Below, piece after piece: positions 54,365 to 63,627 of a DNA stretch of 64,000 bases. Source of the DNA: CALGYY01 sp963678485 (GTDB taxonomy: Bacteria > Bacteroidota > Bacteroidia > Bacteroidales > CAIWKO01); contig OY782882.1 of assembly GCA_963678485.1 (NCBI GenBank), forward strand, positions 62,001 to 126,000, read 5' to 3'. The translations under genes and the position numbers were made by a program. The notes below the pieces were generated by a model, which worked only from the letters and a program-made list of their open reading frames with translations, did not search any database and was not told the origin of the DNA. Every line of letters begins with the position of its first letter. Positions within the stretch are counted from its first letter, which is position 1.

Positions 54365-54613
54365 GACTGGTTCTTAGGTTGTCAAATGTACTCTGAAGTA
54401 CTTACTAATAAACCTATTTACTAATCAACCAATGAACTCCATAACCCAATAAACTCACCCATCGACCACCCCTCGACTACCCCGCGACTATCGCTCGGGG
54501 ACCGTCGCTCGGGGACCGTTTTTGTTTTTTAATTTTGAAGTTGCCACCATCCCCATAACCCAATTAACCAATTAACCAATTAACCCAAAAACTCCACTAA
54601 CGTAAAAAGAAGG

Positions 54614-54634
54614 ATTCCGGATTAAATCCGGAAT
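54614..54634. repeat. 21-nt palindromic repeat, copy 5
   Basis: Identical core, 270 bp after copy 4, followed by GACTGGTTCATGGGTTG. Confidence 0.85.
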
Positions 54635-54801
54635 GACTGGTTCATGGGTTGCCGATGTACCCTGAAGTCCTAACTAATTAACCATTTAACTAATCAACCA
54701 ATTAACTCCATTACCGAATAACCCCAACAACCCTATAACCCCAATAACCATAAAAACTCCATAACCCAATAATCCCGTAACCCAAACCCCAACAAACAAC
54801 A

Positions 54802-55956
54802 ATGTCATCCCCAACCAACAAAAAGCGCCGGTTCACGTTCATTAAAGTAATTTTTATATTCTTTAATGTTTTATGCGTTATTGCATTGGGTCTTTCGTAT
54901 TTAGCACCATTTGTAAGTCCGGAGACGAATAGCCTGCTCCCGTTCTTTGGCTTGGCTTATCCCTTGCTGGCCTTGGCAAATGCGGCATTTGTGGTAATTT
55001 GGATGTTTTTCAACTGGCGTTGGGCTCTATTGTCCTTACTGATGTTGGTCTTGGGATGGAACCATATTAGCAGCAGCATTCAGTATCACAGCGATCACAC
55101 CTTTGACTCAAAAGAAACACCTATTCATGTATTATCGTACAATGTCAGAAATTTTGACATTTACAATTACGATAGCCAGTGGCGATCGAGCATTGAAAAC
55201 CGCGATAAAATATTGAGTTTTTTAAAGAACACTAATCCTGGAATCATATGTTTTCAGGAATACGTGCACGATCTTCAGGGTAATTTTCAAACTACGGACA
55301 CTCTGGTTAGCCTGTTACAACCGATATATGTCGATACTATTTACACTGTTAAGAGCAGAGGTATTATTGAATTCGGACTTGCCACTTTCAGCAAATATCC
55401 GATTGTAAAAAGTGGAAGCATAAAATTTGAAAATAGCTCCACCAATTTCTGTTTATATACCGATGTGCTCATTAATGACGATACCATCAGAATTTACAAT
55501 GCGCATTTCGAATCCATACATCTAAGCAAAAAAGATTACGATTATGCATCTGAAGTCACGGCACTAACCAATGTAGATGCGCATAAAAAAAGCGGGCGAA
55601 GAATCTTTTCCTTGTTACGTGCGGCATTCAGAGATCGCGCCTCGCAGGCTGAACAAGTAGCTGCTCATATTGCAAGTAGTCCGTACCCTGTAATTTTATG
55701 CACCGACCTCAACGACACTCCGTCATCCTACGCTTACCGCTGTCTGCACAAAAAACTGAATGATGCCTTTGTTGAAAGCGGTCACGGACTAGGCAGTACC
55801 TACGCAGGCATCTTCCCATCCTTCCGCATCGATTACATTATGCATAGCGAATCACTGAAAGCCTACAATTTCGAAACACAAAATGTTAAATATTCGGATC
55901 ATTATCCGATAACATGCGACATTATTATTCCTGCCAGCGATGGCGGTACTCACTGA
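54802..55956 (+). CDS. Endonuclease/exonuclease/phosphatase (EEP) family membrane protein
   Basis: A 384-aa protein with three N-terminal TM helices (about 12-34, 43-66, 70-92) followed by a periplasmic or extracellular EEP domain. EEP motifs: LSYNVRNFD (first metal-site Asn), ICFQEYVHD (Glu), CTDLNDTPSSYAY (Asp/Asn) and SDHYPITCD (catalytic Asp-His). EEP enzymes cleave phosphodiesters in nucleic acids, lipids or inositol phosphates; in this lineage such membrane-bound forms are widespread with unknown substrate. The 3' end is 6 bp from a convergent gene. No clear promoter was found in the repeat-rich DNA before it. Confidence 0.88.
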   Translation: MSSPTNKKRRFTFIKVIFIFFNVLCVIALGLSYLAPFVSPETNSLLPFFGLAYPLLALANAAFVVIWMFFNWRWALLSLLMLVLGWNHISSSIQYHSDHTFDSKETPIHVLSYNVRNFDIYNYDSQWRSSIENRDKILSFLKNTNPGIICFQEYVHDLQGNFQTTDTLVSLLQPIYVDTIYTVKSRGIIEFGLATFSKYPIVKSGSIKFENSSTNFCLYTDVLINDDTIRIYNAHFESIHLSKKDYDYASEVTALTNVDAHKKSGRRIFSLLRAAFRDRASQAEQVAAHIASSPYPVILCTDLNDTPSSYAYRCLHKKLNDAFVESGHGLGSTYAGIFPSFRIDYIMHSESLKAYNFETQNVKYSDHYPITCDIIIPASDGGTH

Positions 55957-55962
55957 GTCGTT

Positions 55963-56991
55963 TTACTTAACAGGAGGCTTAGTGATAATCTTTGACAACT
56001 CCATCAAATCAGAATTCTTAATATTGTAGGAAGCTGCCTTGTAACGATTGTAGATGATTTTTCCAGTTTGACTGTTATAGATTGACAGAAATTTATCAGT
56101 ACAACTTTTTACATAAACCAAGTAATAGATTGGATCTTGCGATTCAGCAATAATGCTCGCCAGCTCATCCATGCTAACAATTTTTATGGGATACGGATAC
56201 TTCCCAATAAAGTCAGCCTCTTTCATTTTTTGTGACTCATCTCCAGTGAAAGGATTGAATCGGACAAGACAATAGTCAGGAACGTAAAGGGTTGCTCTTT
56301 TTAATGCAGTTATTTCAGAAATTTCTGTCTGATTTTGGAACATCCAACGATTAGTTGCTGCTACCAGATTATCATTAACAATTCGCAGATAATTCTTAAA
56401 AAATATCCAATTGTAATTATAGATAACCGATTCTTTATACAAGTAATCCAGAAACGAAAGTCCGCTGTAATCAGTATTCTTCGAAAAAGGGTTATTACTT
56501 TCCTTTCGGCCGTCAGAACCAAACATCGAATAAGCAATGGTTGGATAGGTAGGGAATAATTCGATGCGTGCATAATTTTGTTCAGTGGCCTTTCCCTTAC
56601 TATTAAAGGTCGTCATCCACAAACTCATATACACATAAGTTTTATAGCTTGTACCATTTTTGGAGTAGGTTACGATGACCGAGCCTGACAATGTAAGGAA
56701 GGAGCAGCTTTTATCCTCATATAACTTTTCCTCAATAAATTCGCGATACGTCACCACTTCAAACTGAGTTACAGTCCAAACTTCTTTAATTGTGGCTTCG
56801 ATATCAGGAATTTTTTCCTCCTCAGAATCTCTCACAACAATAAAAGTTTTTGAAGCTTTTAATTTGCTTAGTAGTTCCGGTGTAAAGGGAATTTTCTTTG
56901 GAGACATTGTTTTTGCGGGACTAACATCAATTTGAGCCATCAGCATTGTAGAAAAGCTCAGGATCATTGCCAGCACTATGAGTTTTTTCAT
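55963..56991 (-). CDS. Secreted protein of unknown function
   Basis: A 342-aa protein with a signal peptide (1-20, ending MLMAQ). The mature protein starts with TFIVVRDSEEEKIPDIEATIKEVW, a mixed alpha/beta opening, then many aromatic residues (YNYNWIFFKNYLRI), and no catalytic motif that I recognise. The family appears to be periplasmic and specific to Bacteroidota; I cannot name it. Transcribed alone. Confidence 0.75.
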   Translation of the reverse strand: MKKLIVLAMILSFSTMLMAQIDVSPAKTMSPKKIPFTPELLSKLKASKTFIVVRDSEEEKIPDIEATIKEVWTVTQFEVVTYREFIEEKLYEDKSCSFLTLSGSVIVTYSKNGTSYKTYVYMSLWMTTFNSKGKATEQNYARIELFPTYPTIAYSMFGSDGRKESNNPFSKNTDYSGLSFLDYLYKESVIYNYNWIFFKNYLRIVNDNLVAATNRWMFQNQTEISEITALKRATLYVPDYCLVRFNPFTGDESQKMKEADFIGKYPYPIKIVSMDELASIIAESQDPIYYLVYVKSCTDKFLSIYNSQTGKIIYNRYKAASYNIKNSDLMELSKIITKPPVK

Positions 56992-57118
56992 CGGAAGGAT
57001 TTTTTATTAATACTGTTAGGTTACAAACATATGAAATAATTATAAATTGATAAAATTTTTTGTCTAACATTCTCTCATTAAAAGTTCCTGAACTATCTCA
57101 ATATCTTGCAATTTTTTT

Positions 57119-57126
57119 TATCTTTG
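57119..57126 (+). promoter_or_regulatory. -7 promoter element of tRNA-Ser (TATCTTTG)
   Basis: A full match to TAnnTTTG lies 23 bp before the tRNA 5' end, with a T-run just upstream. The expected start near 57133 gives a short 5' leader. Confidence 0.5.
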
Positions 57127-57148
57127 CACCCGCACCACCAGTTAATAC

Positions 57149-57238
57149 GGAGAGATGGCAGAGTGGTCGAATGCGGCGGTCTCGAAAACCGTTGTCCCGC
57201 TTGCGGGACCGGGGGTTCGAATCCCCCTTTCTCCGCCA
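57149..57238 (+). tRNA. tRNA-Ser(CGA)
   Basis: A 90-nt class II tRNA. The acceptor stem GGAGAGA pairs with TTTCTCC (one G-U), discriminator G and an encoded CCA end at 57238. The anticodon loop CTCGAAA gives anticodon CGA, which reads UCG. The long variable arm (GTTGTCCCGCTTGCGGGACC) is typical of serine tRNAs, and the T loop is GTTCGAA-like (GGGGGTTCGAATCCCCC). The mature end is followed by a terminator hairpin; the 3' tail is duplicated downstream. Confidence 0.95.
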
Positions 57239-57600
57239 ATAAAAAAGATCCCGCAATAGCGGGGTTTTTTGTTTGCGCAGGCATGTAAACGCAGTTTAAC
57301 AGTGCCGAAGAAAATAAAAAATCCTGCGGACGCGTAGCGGACGGGAGCTTTTTTATTGAAGCCCTCCCCTTAACGGGATCACGATAGTAATCCCCCTTTC
57401 TCCGCCAATAAAAAAGATCCCGCAATAGCGGGGTTTTTTGTTTGCGCAGGCATGTAAACGCAGTTTAACAGTGCCGAAGAAAATAAAAAATCCTGCGGAC
57501 GCGAAGCGGACGGGAGCTTTTTTATTGAAGCCCTCCCCTTATCGGGATCACGATAGTACTCCCCCTTTCTCCGCAACTCAACCAAAAGTCCAGCAATAGC
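57221..57600. repeat. Tandem duplication of the tRNA-Ser 3' tail, 169-bp period
   Basis: The last ~18 nt of the tRNA (TCCCCCTTTCTCCGCCA) with the following ~150 bp are repeated: first copy from 57222, second from 57391, and a degenerate third from 57560 that loses CCA (CCGCAACT). Copies 1 and 2 differ only at a few bases (CGCGTAGCGG against CGCGAAGCGG; TTAACGGG against TTATCGGG). Each begins with the hairpin CCCGC-AATA-GCGGG and a T run. No gene lies inside. Beyond 57600 to 58025 the gap is AT-rich with nothing that I recognise. Confidence 0.85.
57250..57270 (+). terminator. Rho-independent terminator of tRNA-Ser
   Basis: CCCGC (57250-57254), loop AATA, GCGGG (57259-57263), then GTTTTTT. A second identical copy is at 57419-57439, inside the second repeat unit. 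Confidence 0.7.
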
Positions 57601-58025
57601 GGGATTTTTTTTTGCATTGCACTCGTTCCACTTTCTATTGATCCGAATGTATCAATCATCCTAAAGTAATACACCCCCAACTTAAGATCATCAACAATGA
57701 TTGATATATTAGATTATTGAGTGAAGTTTGAACTATTTCTTCCTATTGTTCAAACATATCATACATTTCAAAAAGGAAACATAATCCTAAACAAAATATT
57801 CCCTATAAAATAGTTTCAAATCGATAAAAATTCCAGGTCAATAAATACGAAAACTTTCCTAAGACGACCGTTAACTGATTCAAATCACCCAATTAAAGGC
57901 TGAGCATTTATTAAATAATAACACAACCTATATTTGAGCTTCTAATATTTATCTCCGTTTGATATTTTTTCATACGCTTTTTGTATCACATTAATTCCAA
58001 CCCGTTATTTACCAAAACCAGCCAC

Positions 58026-61000
58026 ATGAAAACAATTTACACTACAATTAAAATCTATATACTGATTGCACTGCTGCTGACAAGTTGCAGGGCTTTCTCG
58101 CAGGCCAGCGCCAGTATTTCAGTCATCAATTTCCCATGTCGGAGCAATGGAATCGTTGCTGTTAATATCAGTAATATGGTGCCGCCATTTAATATAAAAT
58201 ATAGTTGCGGCGCTTATCACGCTGGAGTGATGGGCATGACAGATACACTGTATAACTGTCCGCTGTTTACTCATATCACCATTGAGGATGCATTAAATGA
58301 CACCATCGTTTTACATACGTTGATGGATAGCGTGATGCCATTACCTCATCTACAACTCAGCCTGCCTGTATGTCCAGATTCCACAGCCGAAGTAACGTTA
58401 GATTTCGACGGATACATTCCCGATACAGTATTCTGGATAAAATACAATGTTCAGAGTGGCCTTTTAGGAGATACGGCCGCGGTCAGGCCTAGCGACACCC
58501 TCCTCATGGCAGACTATTTTTATTCTGCTGTGGATACGGCCGGATGCTTCATCATTAGTGATTATAATTTTGTCAGCATTACTCAAAAAACGCCTTTTTG
58601 GACTGATTTCGAAACTGTTCCGGCTGACTGTAATAATGGAAGCATTCGATTATTGGTTGATTCCATTGAATATCCTCCGCTTCTGTTCGAATGGTCGAAT
58701 GGAATGTCCGACACCCTTATAACGAATTTGGCGGCAGGTTTTTATAGTGCGACCATCACCGATTCAATTGGCTGTAAGAAAAATCTGGGCATATATTTAC
58801 CTTCGGCCACCAACGTCAACATTCATTTTGTGATTACTCCAGCTACCTGCAATTTAAGCGATGGTGCGATTTACGCCTTTACTTCGGGAGGTCACCCCCC
58901 CTTCCAATTTCACTGGAACGACGGTAGTAGCGCTCAGCATCGCAACAGTCTGCAGGCCAATTCTCAATATCAACTTCAGGTAATCGACAGTGCAGGGTGC
59001 TCCTCCATATCTACAGCTACTGTCGGACTATCCACACCCATCAATGTCACCTATTCCACCACCCCCTGCTCTTGTCTGGCTACAGATGGCAAGGCCATAT
59101 TGAATATCAGCGGTGCTACGGCACCCTTTACGGTGAATTGGAACGTGAATCCTCCGCAAACGGGAGACACTCTGAAAAATGTCACACCCGGCATCTATTC
59201 ATACACAATTTCGGATGCCATTGGATGCAGCGTACACGGTACAATTCAAGTAAAAAGTGAAAATGAGATTCTAGACAACCTAACGAAAAATTCTCCAATC
59301 TGTCCTCAATCGATTGGTAGCCTGTATGTGAATCCAAGCGGCTCCTCACCACCCTATTCTCTTCAATGGAATACCGGATCAACTTCGAATAGTATTCAAG
59401 CTACAGAAGGGATTCTTTACACAATTACTATCACTGATGCCGAAGGCTGTTACCAAGTAAACCATTACCAACTTTCCGCATCCAGTCCAATCCACATTAA
59501 TTTTTCGTTGACCCCATCATCCTGCCTGTTCACAGCCGATGGCAACGCGTTAGCTTTGGTTAGCGGAGGTCAACCACCCTATCAATACAGTTGGTCGAAT
59601 GGTAGTACGGGCGGCTCATTACAGAACGCTGTGGCAGGTAATTACTGGCTGAATATAATAGATACCAATGGATGTAATACAAGCAAAAGCATAGAAATCC
59701 CGTGTAGTTGGAGCGATAGTAGTTGCTTTTGTCTAGTGCGCGGCATTGCCTATTATGATGTCGACGGGGACTGCATAAAAGACAGTGCAGAAAACGGAAT
59801 TCAAGGAGTGAGTATTAATATTGATGAACTGGAAACTGTATTTACAGATATCAATGGCGAATATATAAGCTACGTTCCTGATGGCACTTATACAATACGG
59901 GAACATGTTGAAAATAACTATCCGCTTAGTGCTTGCCAAAACGAGGGGGTTGTAATAAATGCCTCGGCTTATACCGGATCAGAAATCATCGTTGATTTTG
60001 CGAATAGCATGGGCAGTTTTAACGAAACAGGCTTAGTCCGCTATTCCCAGACTCCACCCATTTTGGGATTTCCATACACTCAGATACTCATGATCAAAAA
60101 CACTGGAAGTTCCGATGCTGCAAATGTCAACGCTATCTTTCTCAGCGATTCTCATCTGAGTCTTGCACAAAACACCGCTTTTCCATACCAGCAAATTGCG
60201 TCAACATATCCGGGAACAGTTTATTCAATCCTGCCCGGCACATTTACTCTGCCTGCATCCACCACAATGCTGTTCTTCCAGAACTTTGATATCTTACCCA
60301 ATACGCCGTTAGGACAATCCATTTCAAGTTATGATACTATTGTTACTTCGGGATCATTCTCCAACTGGCTAAACGACTATTCACCATGGGATAATGTTTC
60401 CTTCCTTTCAGAAGATGTAGTGTCATCCTACGATCCCAATTACAAAGAAGTGCAACCTCGTGGAAAAGGAGATACGCATGATATTTTTCCGAAGGATTCT
60501 GTATTAACCTACATTATTCATTTTCAGAATACGGGGACCTATTACGCGCAAAAAGTGGTGGTGGAAGACACCCTCGATCCGGCCTTAAATGCAGCATCGG
60601 TAAAGCCCTTTTATTCCGATCACACCTTTACAACCGAAGTTAATGGGAATGGCGTAGTACGTTTTACTTTTGATAACATAATGCTTCCATGGAAAGATCT
60701 TAATGAGGAATTGAGCAACGGAGTGATAATATTTACTGTGCATATGAATCGAGGACTAAGCAATCAAACAGTAATAAAAAACACTGCGTATATATATTTT
60801 GATTTCAATGAAGCAATTATTACAAATACAGTATTCAACACTCTTACTGGAGTTGCCGGCGTGGAAGACCTTGGTGAATCAGGCGGTTTGTTGCGGGTTT
60901 ATCCAATACCGGCTCAGAATTTCGTAATTATCAATCAGGAAAACGGACTTTTCATTTCTTCAGTGGAATTAATAGATTTGACAGGAAGGATTCTTTTATC

Positions 61001-61130
61001 ATCACAACATATAAATGCCTCATGTTACCGTATGGCATTAAGTGATATTCCATCGGGAGTCTATATACTTAAAAGTCGTGACATTAACGGAAAAATCACG
61101 ACACAAAAATTGGTAAAATTGAATCCTTGA
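58026..61130 (+). CDS. Large secreted adhesin-like protein with SprB-type repeats and T9SS sorting domain
   Basis: A 1,034-aa protein with an N-terminal signal (MKTIYTTIKIYILIALLL, Cys in LTSCRAF). About six SprB-like repeats follow, each near 80-100 aa with the pattern C...G.I.....GG..P..Y.WS.G......L..G.Y...I.D..GC. A SdrD-B-like module comes next (GIAYYDVDGDCIKDSAENGIQGV...), then a DUF7619-type module (SYDPNYKEVQPRGKGD; YIIHFQNTGTYYAQKVVVEDTL), and a T9SS type A domain (LRVYPIPAQNFVIIN to KLVKLNP). SprB itself is the mobile adhesin of gliding flavobacteria; this protein is smaller. The start at 58026 fits the signal better than 57981. Confidence 0.92.
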   Translation: MKTIYTTIKIYILIALLLTSCRAFSQASASISVINFPCRSNGIVAVNISNMVPPFNIKYSCGAYHAGVMGMTDTLYNCPLFTHITIEDALNDTIVLHTLMDSVMPLPHLQLSLPVCPDSTAEVTLDFDGYIPDTVFWIKYNVQSGLLGDTAAVRPSDTLLMADYFYSAVDTAGCFIISDYNFVSITQKTPFWTDFETVPADCNNGSIRLLVDSIEYPPLLFEWSNGMSDTLITNLAAGFYSATITDSIGCKKNLGIYLPSATNVNIHFVITPATCNLSDGAIYAFTSGGHPPFQFHWNDGSSAQHRNSLQANSQYQLQVIDSAGCSSISTATVGLSTPINVTYSTTPCSCLATDGKAILNISGATAPFTVNWNVNPPQTGDTLKNVTPGIYSYTISDAIGCSVHGTIQVKSENEILDNLTKNSPICPQSIGSLYVNPSGSSPPYSLQWNTGSTSNSIQATEGILYTITITDAEGCYQVNHYQLSASSPIHINFSLTPSSCLFTADGNALALVSGGQPPYQYSWSNGSTGGSLQNAVAGNYWLNIIDTNGCNTSKSIEIPCSWSDSSCFCLVRGIAYYDVDGDCIKDSAENGIQGVSINIDELETVFTDINGEYISYVPDGTYTIREHVENNYPLSACQNEGVVINASAYTGSEIIVDFANSMGSFNETGLVRYSQTPPILGFPYTQILMIKNTGSSDAANVNAIFLSDSHLSLAQNTAFPYQQIASTYPGTVYSILPGTFTLPASTTMLFFQNFDILPNTPLGQSISSYDTIVTSGSFSNWLNDYSPWDNVSFLSEDVVSSYDPNYKEVQPRGKGDTHDIFPKDSVLTYIIHFQNTGTYYAQKVVVEDTLDPALNAASVKPFYSDHTFTTEVNGNGVVRFTFDNIMLPWKDLNEELSNGVIIFTVHMNRGLSNQTVIKNTAYIYFDFNEAIITNTVFNTLTGVAGVEDLGESGGLLRVYPIPAQNFVIINQENGLFISSVELIDLTGRILLSSQHINASCYRMALSDIPSGVYILKSRDINGKITTQKLVKLNP

Positions 61131-61137
61131 AATCAAG

Positions 61138-61176
61138 ATTCGCTGCATTGTCTATATCCTGGATGATGCAGCGAAT
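61138..61176 (+). terminator. Terminator-like hairpin after the SprB-repeat gene
   Basis: ATTCGCTGCAT (61138-61148) pairs perfectly with ATGCAGCGAAT (61166-61176), 17-nt loop, beginning 8 bases past the stop at 61130. No T run follows, so it may act as an mRNA 3' stabiliser more than an intrinsic terminator. Confidence 0.55.
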
Positions 61177-61469
61177 TATTATGACTTCACAAATAGACAA
61201 TCATCTTTTCACTCATGAATACAAATCCCCATTGCAAACTGCGTAAGCAAAAAATTTAATCAATCTGTTGCAATTAAAGTAGAGTCACCCATAGACACCC
61301 AGACGCTAAAACAGTATTTTTTTACTGCAATCAATGTAGAGGTCAATGGTGTCTGAATATATTCCCTGTACTCCAAAACAGACGTATTAAAAACAACAGC
61401 AATGTGCATATAAGCAATGTCATCGTATGCATATTATATCCAAATGTATTCTAAAGAACTCCATATTTA

Positions 61470-61508
61470 AAGTATTATATACCTTTTTATTGAGAGTTGT
61501 CGAAACAT
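61470..61508 (-). pseudogene. 5' remnant of a third FISUMP lipoprotein gene
   Basis: Read on the minus strand from 61508 the sequence is MFRQLSIKRYII and then a stop, almost the same as the start of the intact lipoprotein gene at 63627 (MFRQLTIKRYIV). DNA identity runs through TATACCTTTTTATTG and GTTGTCGAAACATGATAT. No further FISUMP coding sequence is recognisable in the 350 bases downstream, so only the start of the gene was copied or has survived. The rest of the gap 61131-61628 is AT-rich and featureless. Confidence 0.65.
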
Positions 61509-61628
61509 GATATGTATGATTGTCAAAAATTACTTTACTAGCTTTAAAAAAATCAGGAGTGAGATTCCAAAATACAAAAAAGCTACTCATCAAGGTTAAC
61601 AGAATTGATTTTTAAAAAAATATGAATT

Positions 61629-62612
61629 TTAATCTTTAATACACCTAATTGAAAGACCGCATTGTTTCGAACTGCTACCACTTATAAATTGCATTGAATT
61701 ATATTGCATATCAACACTATATGCAGAGTTTGTTAGATACTGTGTTGATGTCCAAAAAAATGCAATATCTCCTAAAGTGCTAAATTCTCCATCATATGAA
61801 CGATATCCACCGGGGAGTCCAGTAAATCCATATATATTGGTCGCACCAGTATTAGGACTATCCCAGTGAAAAAAACCAGACTCTTTGAGTTTACCAGCAG
61901 CAAATAAACCCCCGCCGCAATAATAAACCAAAATCTCCCACTCCTGCTTCGAAGGAATATGCCAACCTATCGGGGCCAAACCACGACTATCACTAATTGT
62001 GAACCAATTGTATAAACGACCATATATAGTAGCAATTGAATCATCATTATTGAAGTTGCATAATGCAGGTAAACCAACACCCCACATAGAGGCCATTTCT
62101 ATATTATCAATACTTTCTCCATTACGAAATTTTGTTGTTCGTAAATTTTCATCCATCCAAACTTGTGACCCTATTGTTATTGTATGATAGAGATTTCCAT
62201 CTATATCAGTAATCGTTTCACTTGGAAATGCTTTAGTGAAGAAAGTAATTATTCCACCATAAGATGTCCCTTGCTTATTGGTGGCATAAGCCCTTAGGAA
62301 ATAGGTGGTATGTGGGTTTAATCCAGTTATAGTGCCGTAAAACTCATTGCTTTTGGAATCAACGACTATTTTATTATCCTCGATTGATGGAGTCAATCCT
62401 GTACTCCAACAAAGCCCACGCTCAAGAATCTTGGTATTCCCGTTTGAACTGATATGACCACCAGAAGTTGCAGAATTGTGTGTAATTTTTGTAATCTCAA
62501 TAGTATCTATTGTCGGGGGCATTGATTCTTTGCGACAGCTAAGCTGAACTAATATGCACAGAAATAGGAATATCACAGCCCACAATTTTCGTATCATTAC
62601 TTTCTTTTTCAT
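61629..62612 (-). CDS. FISUMP domain lipoprotein
   Basis: A 327-aa lipoprotein: hydrophobic signal (LWAVIFLFLCILVQ) and lipobox QLSC with Cys26. An N-terminal fibronectin/Ig-like domain (about 35-128: CWSTGLTPSIED; GLNPHTTYFLRAYATNKQG) precedes the FISUMP domain (Fibrobacter succinogenes major paralogous domain; about 135-327), with hallmark motifs IGSQVWMDENLRTTKFRNG, GRLYNWF, GWHIPSKQEWEIL, GFTGLPGGYRS and the terminal LSIRCIKD. Surface-exposed binding or glycan-related role suspected for the family, unproven. About 47 bp downstream of a paralogue. Confidence 0.93.
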   Translation of the reverse strand: MKKKVMIRKLWAVIFLFLCILVQLSCRKESMPPTIDTIEITKITHNSATSGGHISSNGNTKILERGLCWSTGLTPSIEDNKIVVDSKSNEFYGTITGLNPHTTYFLRAYATNKQGTSYGGIITFFTKAFPSETITDIDGNLYHTITIGSQVWMDENLRTTKFRNGESIDNIEMASMWGVGLPALCNFNNDDSIATIYGRLYNWFTISDSRGLAPIGWHIPSKQEWEILVYYCGGGLFAAGKLKESGFFHWDSPNTGATNIYGFTGLPGGYRSYDGEFSTLGDIAFFWTSTQYLTNSAYSVDMQYNSMQFISGSSSKQCGLSIRCIKD

Positions 62613-62658
62613 CTCGAATACTTCAAAAAAATATGATTATTCATTTGCTTTAATCCGA

Positions 62659-63627
62659 TTAATCTTTAATACATCTCACTGATGCGCCCACACTCCCAGG
62701 CATATAAAAAATTAAAGTTTTAGAATCATTGTAATTAAGTTGTAACATCCCCCATGGATAAGAAGACCACATATTACATGTTAAGCCATAACCTTCAAAG
62801 TACGACTTGTACATTCGACATCCACCAGGTAATGCTGTGAATCCACTCTCATTATTTGCTCCAAGATTCGGCTGATTCCAGTGGACTGTGGCAAATTCTT
62901 TTAACTTACCCCCAGCAACTGCTTCACCACCAAGATAATCAATTAAAGTCTGAAATTCGCTTAGATTTGGAATGTGCCATCCAGTAGGTGCAAGCCCTCT
63001 TGAATCGAGTATACACTGTTGATTATATAATGCACCATATGTTTCAGCATTTTGCGTATCATTTTGGTAATAGCAATAATGAGTATCTCCAAACGCAGAC
63101 CACATCAGACTATCAATTGCCAATATTAGCGGAGTTCCATTACGAAAATGAGTCACTCTAAGATTTTCCACCATCCAGATTTGCGATCCAATGGTCACAG
63201 TATGGTAAATATTACCATCAATATCGGTCACGAGCTCTCCACCATAAAGCGTTTTAAATGTCAAGGTATTGCCATAGGTCGTTCCATATCTGCTTTTCGC
63301 ATATGCTCTAACAAAATATGTTGTAAATGGAGTCAGGCCACTAATCCGGCTAGAAAAACTTCCACCTCCACTTCCATCTTCTGTACGAGGATCAGCAATT
63401 GTTGGAGGATGATCATGACTCCAGCATACTCCACGAGCAATAATTTTTGCGGACCCAGTCGCATCAATTATGCCCACACAAATAGCTTCTGTTGAATTAA
63501 CGCCAGAGACTTCTGTCGTGTATATTTCTGCTTGCTGCCTCTCCTTTTTACAAGCCGCAAAAGAAATAATTATCAGGATTTGAAGCATAAAAACTATATA
63601 CCTTTTTATTGTTAGTTGTCGAAACAT
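62659..63627 (-). CDS. FISUMP domain lipoprotein, paralogue
   Basis: A 322-aa paralogue of the downstream gene with the same layout: lipobox SFAACKK (Cys26), Ig/Fn3-like domain (GVCWSHDHPPTIADP; GLTPFTTYFVRAYAKSRYG) and FISUMP domain (IGSQIWMVENLRVTHFRNG; GWHIPNLSEFQTLI; GFTALPGGCRMYKS; ASVRCIKD). The two proteins differ at many positions, so the duplication is old. Transcribed first of the pair on the minus strand; its 5' end resembles the remnant at 61508. Confidence 0.93.
   Translation of the reverse strand: MFRQLTIKRYIVFMLQILIIISFAACKKERQQAEIYTTEVSGVNSTEAICVGIIDATGSAKIIARGVCWSHDHPPTIADPRTEDGSGGGSFSSRISGLTPFTTYFVRAYAKSRYGTTYGNTLTFKTLYGGELVTDIDGNIYHTVTIGSQIWMVENLRVTHFRNGTPLILAIDSLMWSAFGDTHYCYYQNDTQNAETYGALYNQQCILDSRGLAPTGWHIPNLSEFQTLIDYLGGEAVAGGKLKEFATVHWNQPNLGANNESGFTALPGGCRMYKSYFEGYGLTCNMWSSYPWGMLQLNYNDSKTLIFYMPGSVGASVRCIKD

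Larger units (their letters stand above)
54285..54800. repeat. Degenerate ~270-bp tandem repeat of CCAATAACC-like low-complexity DNA
   Basis: The 563-bp gap has no gene. It contains two related blocks offset by 270 bp, each with A/C-rich words (AACCAATTAACC, CATAACCCAATAA), the 21-nt palindrome and a shared tail (TCAAATGTACTCTGAAGT / GATGTACCCTGAAGT). On the plus strand G is scarce outside the palindromes. Between the blocks is an exact 14-bp tandem, TCGCTCGGGGACCG at 54491-54504 and 54505-54518. Confidence 0.7.

Noticed and set aside
57060..57425. Several 60-110 codon frames on both strands over the tRNA-Ser and its duplicated tail
   Set aside because: They translate a tRNA gene, terminators and repeats; the sequence is explained by the RNA gene and the tandem duplication.
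57221..57600. Integrated genomic island bounded by tRNA att repeats
   Set aside because: The space between the direct repeats is only ~150 bp and no integrase or cargo gene is present. At most this is a scar.
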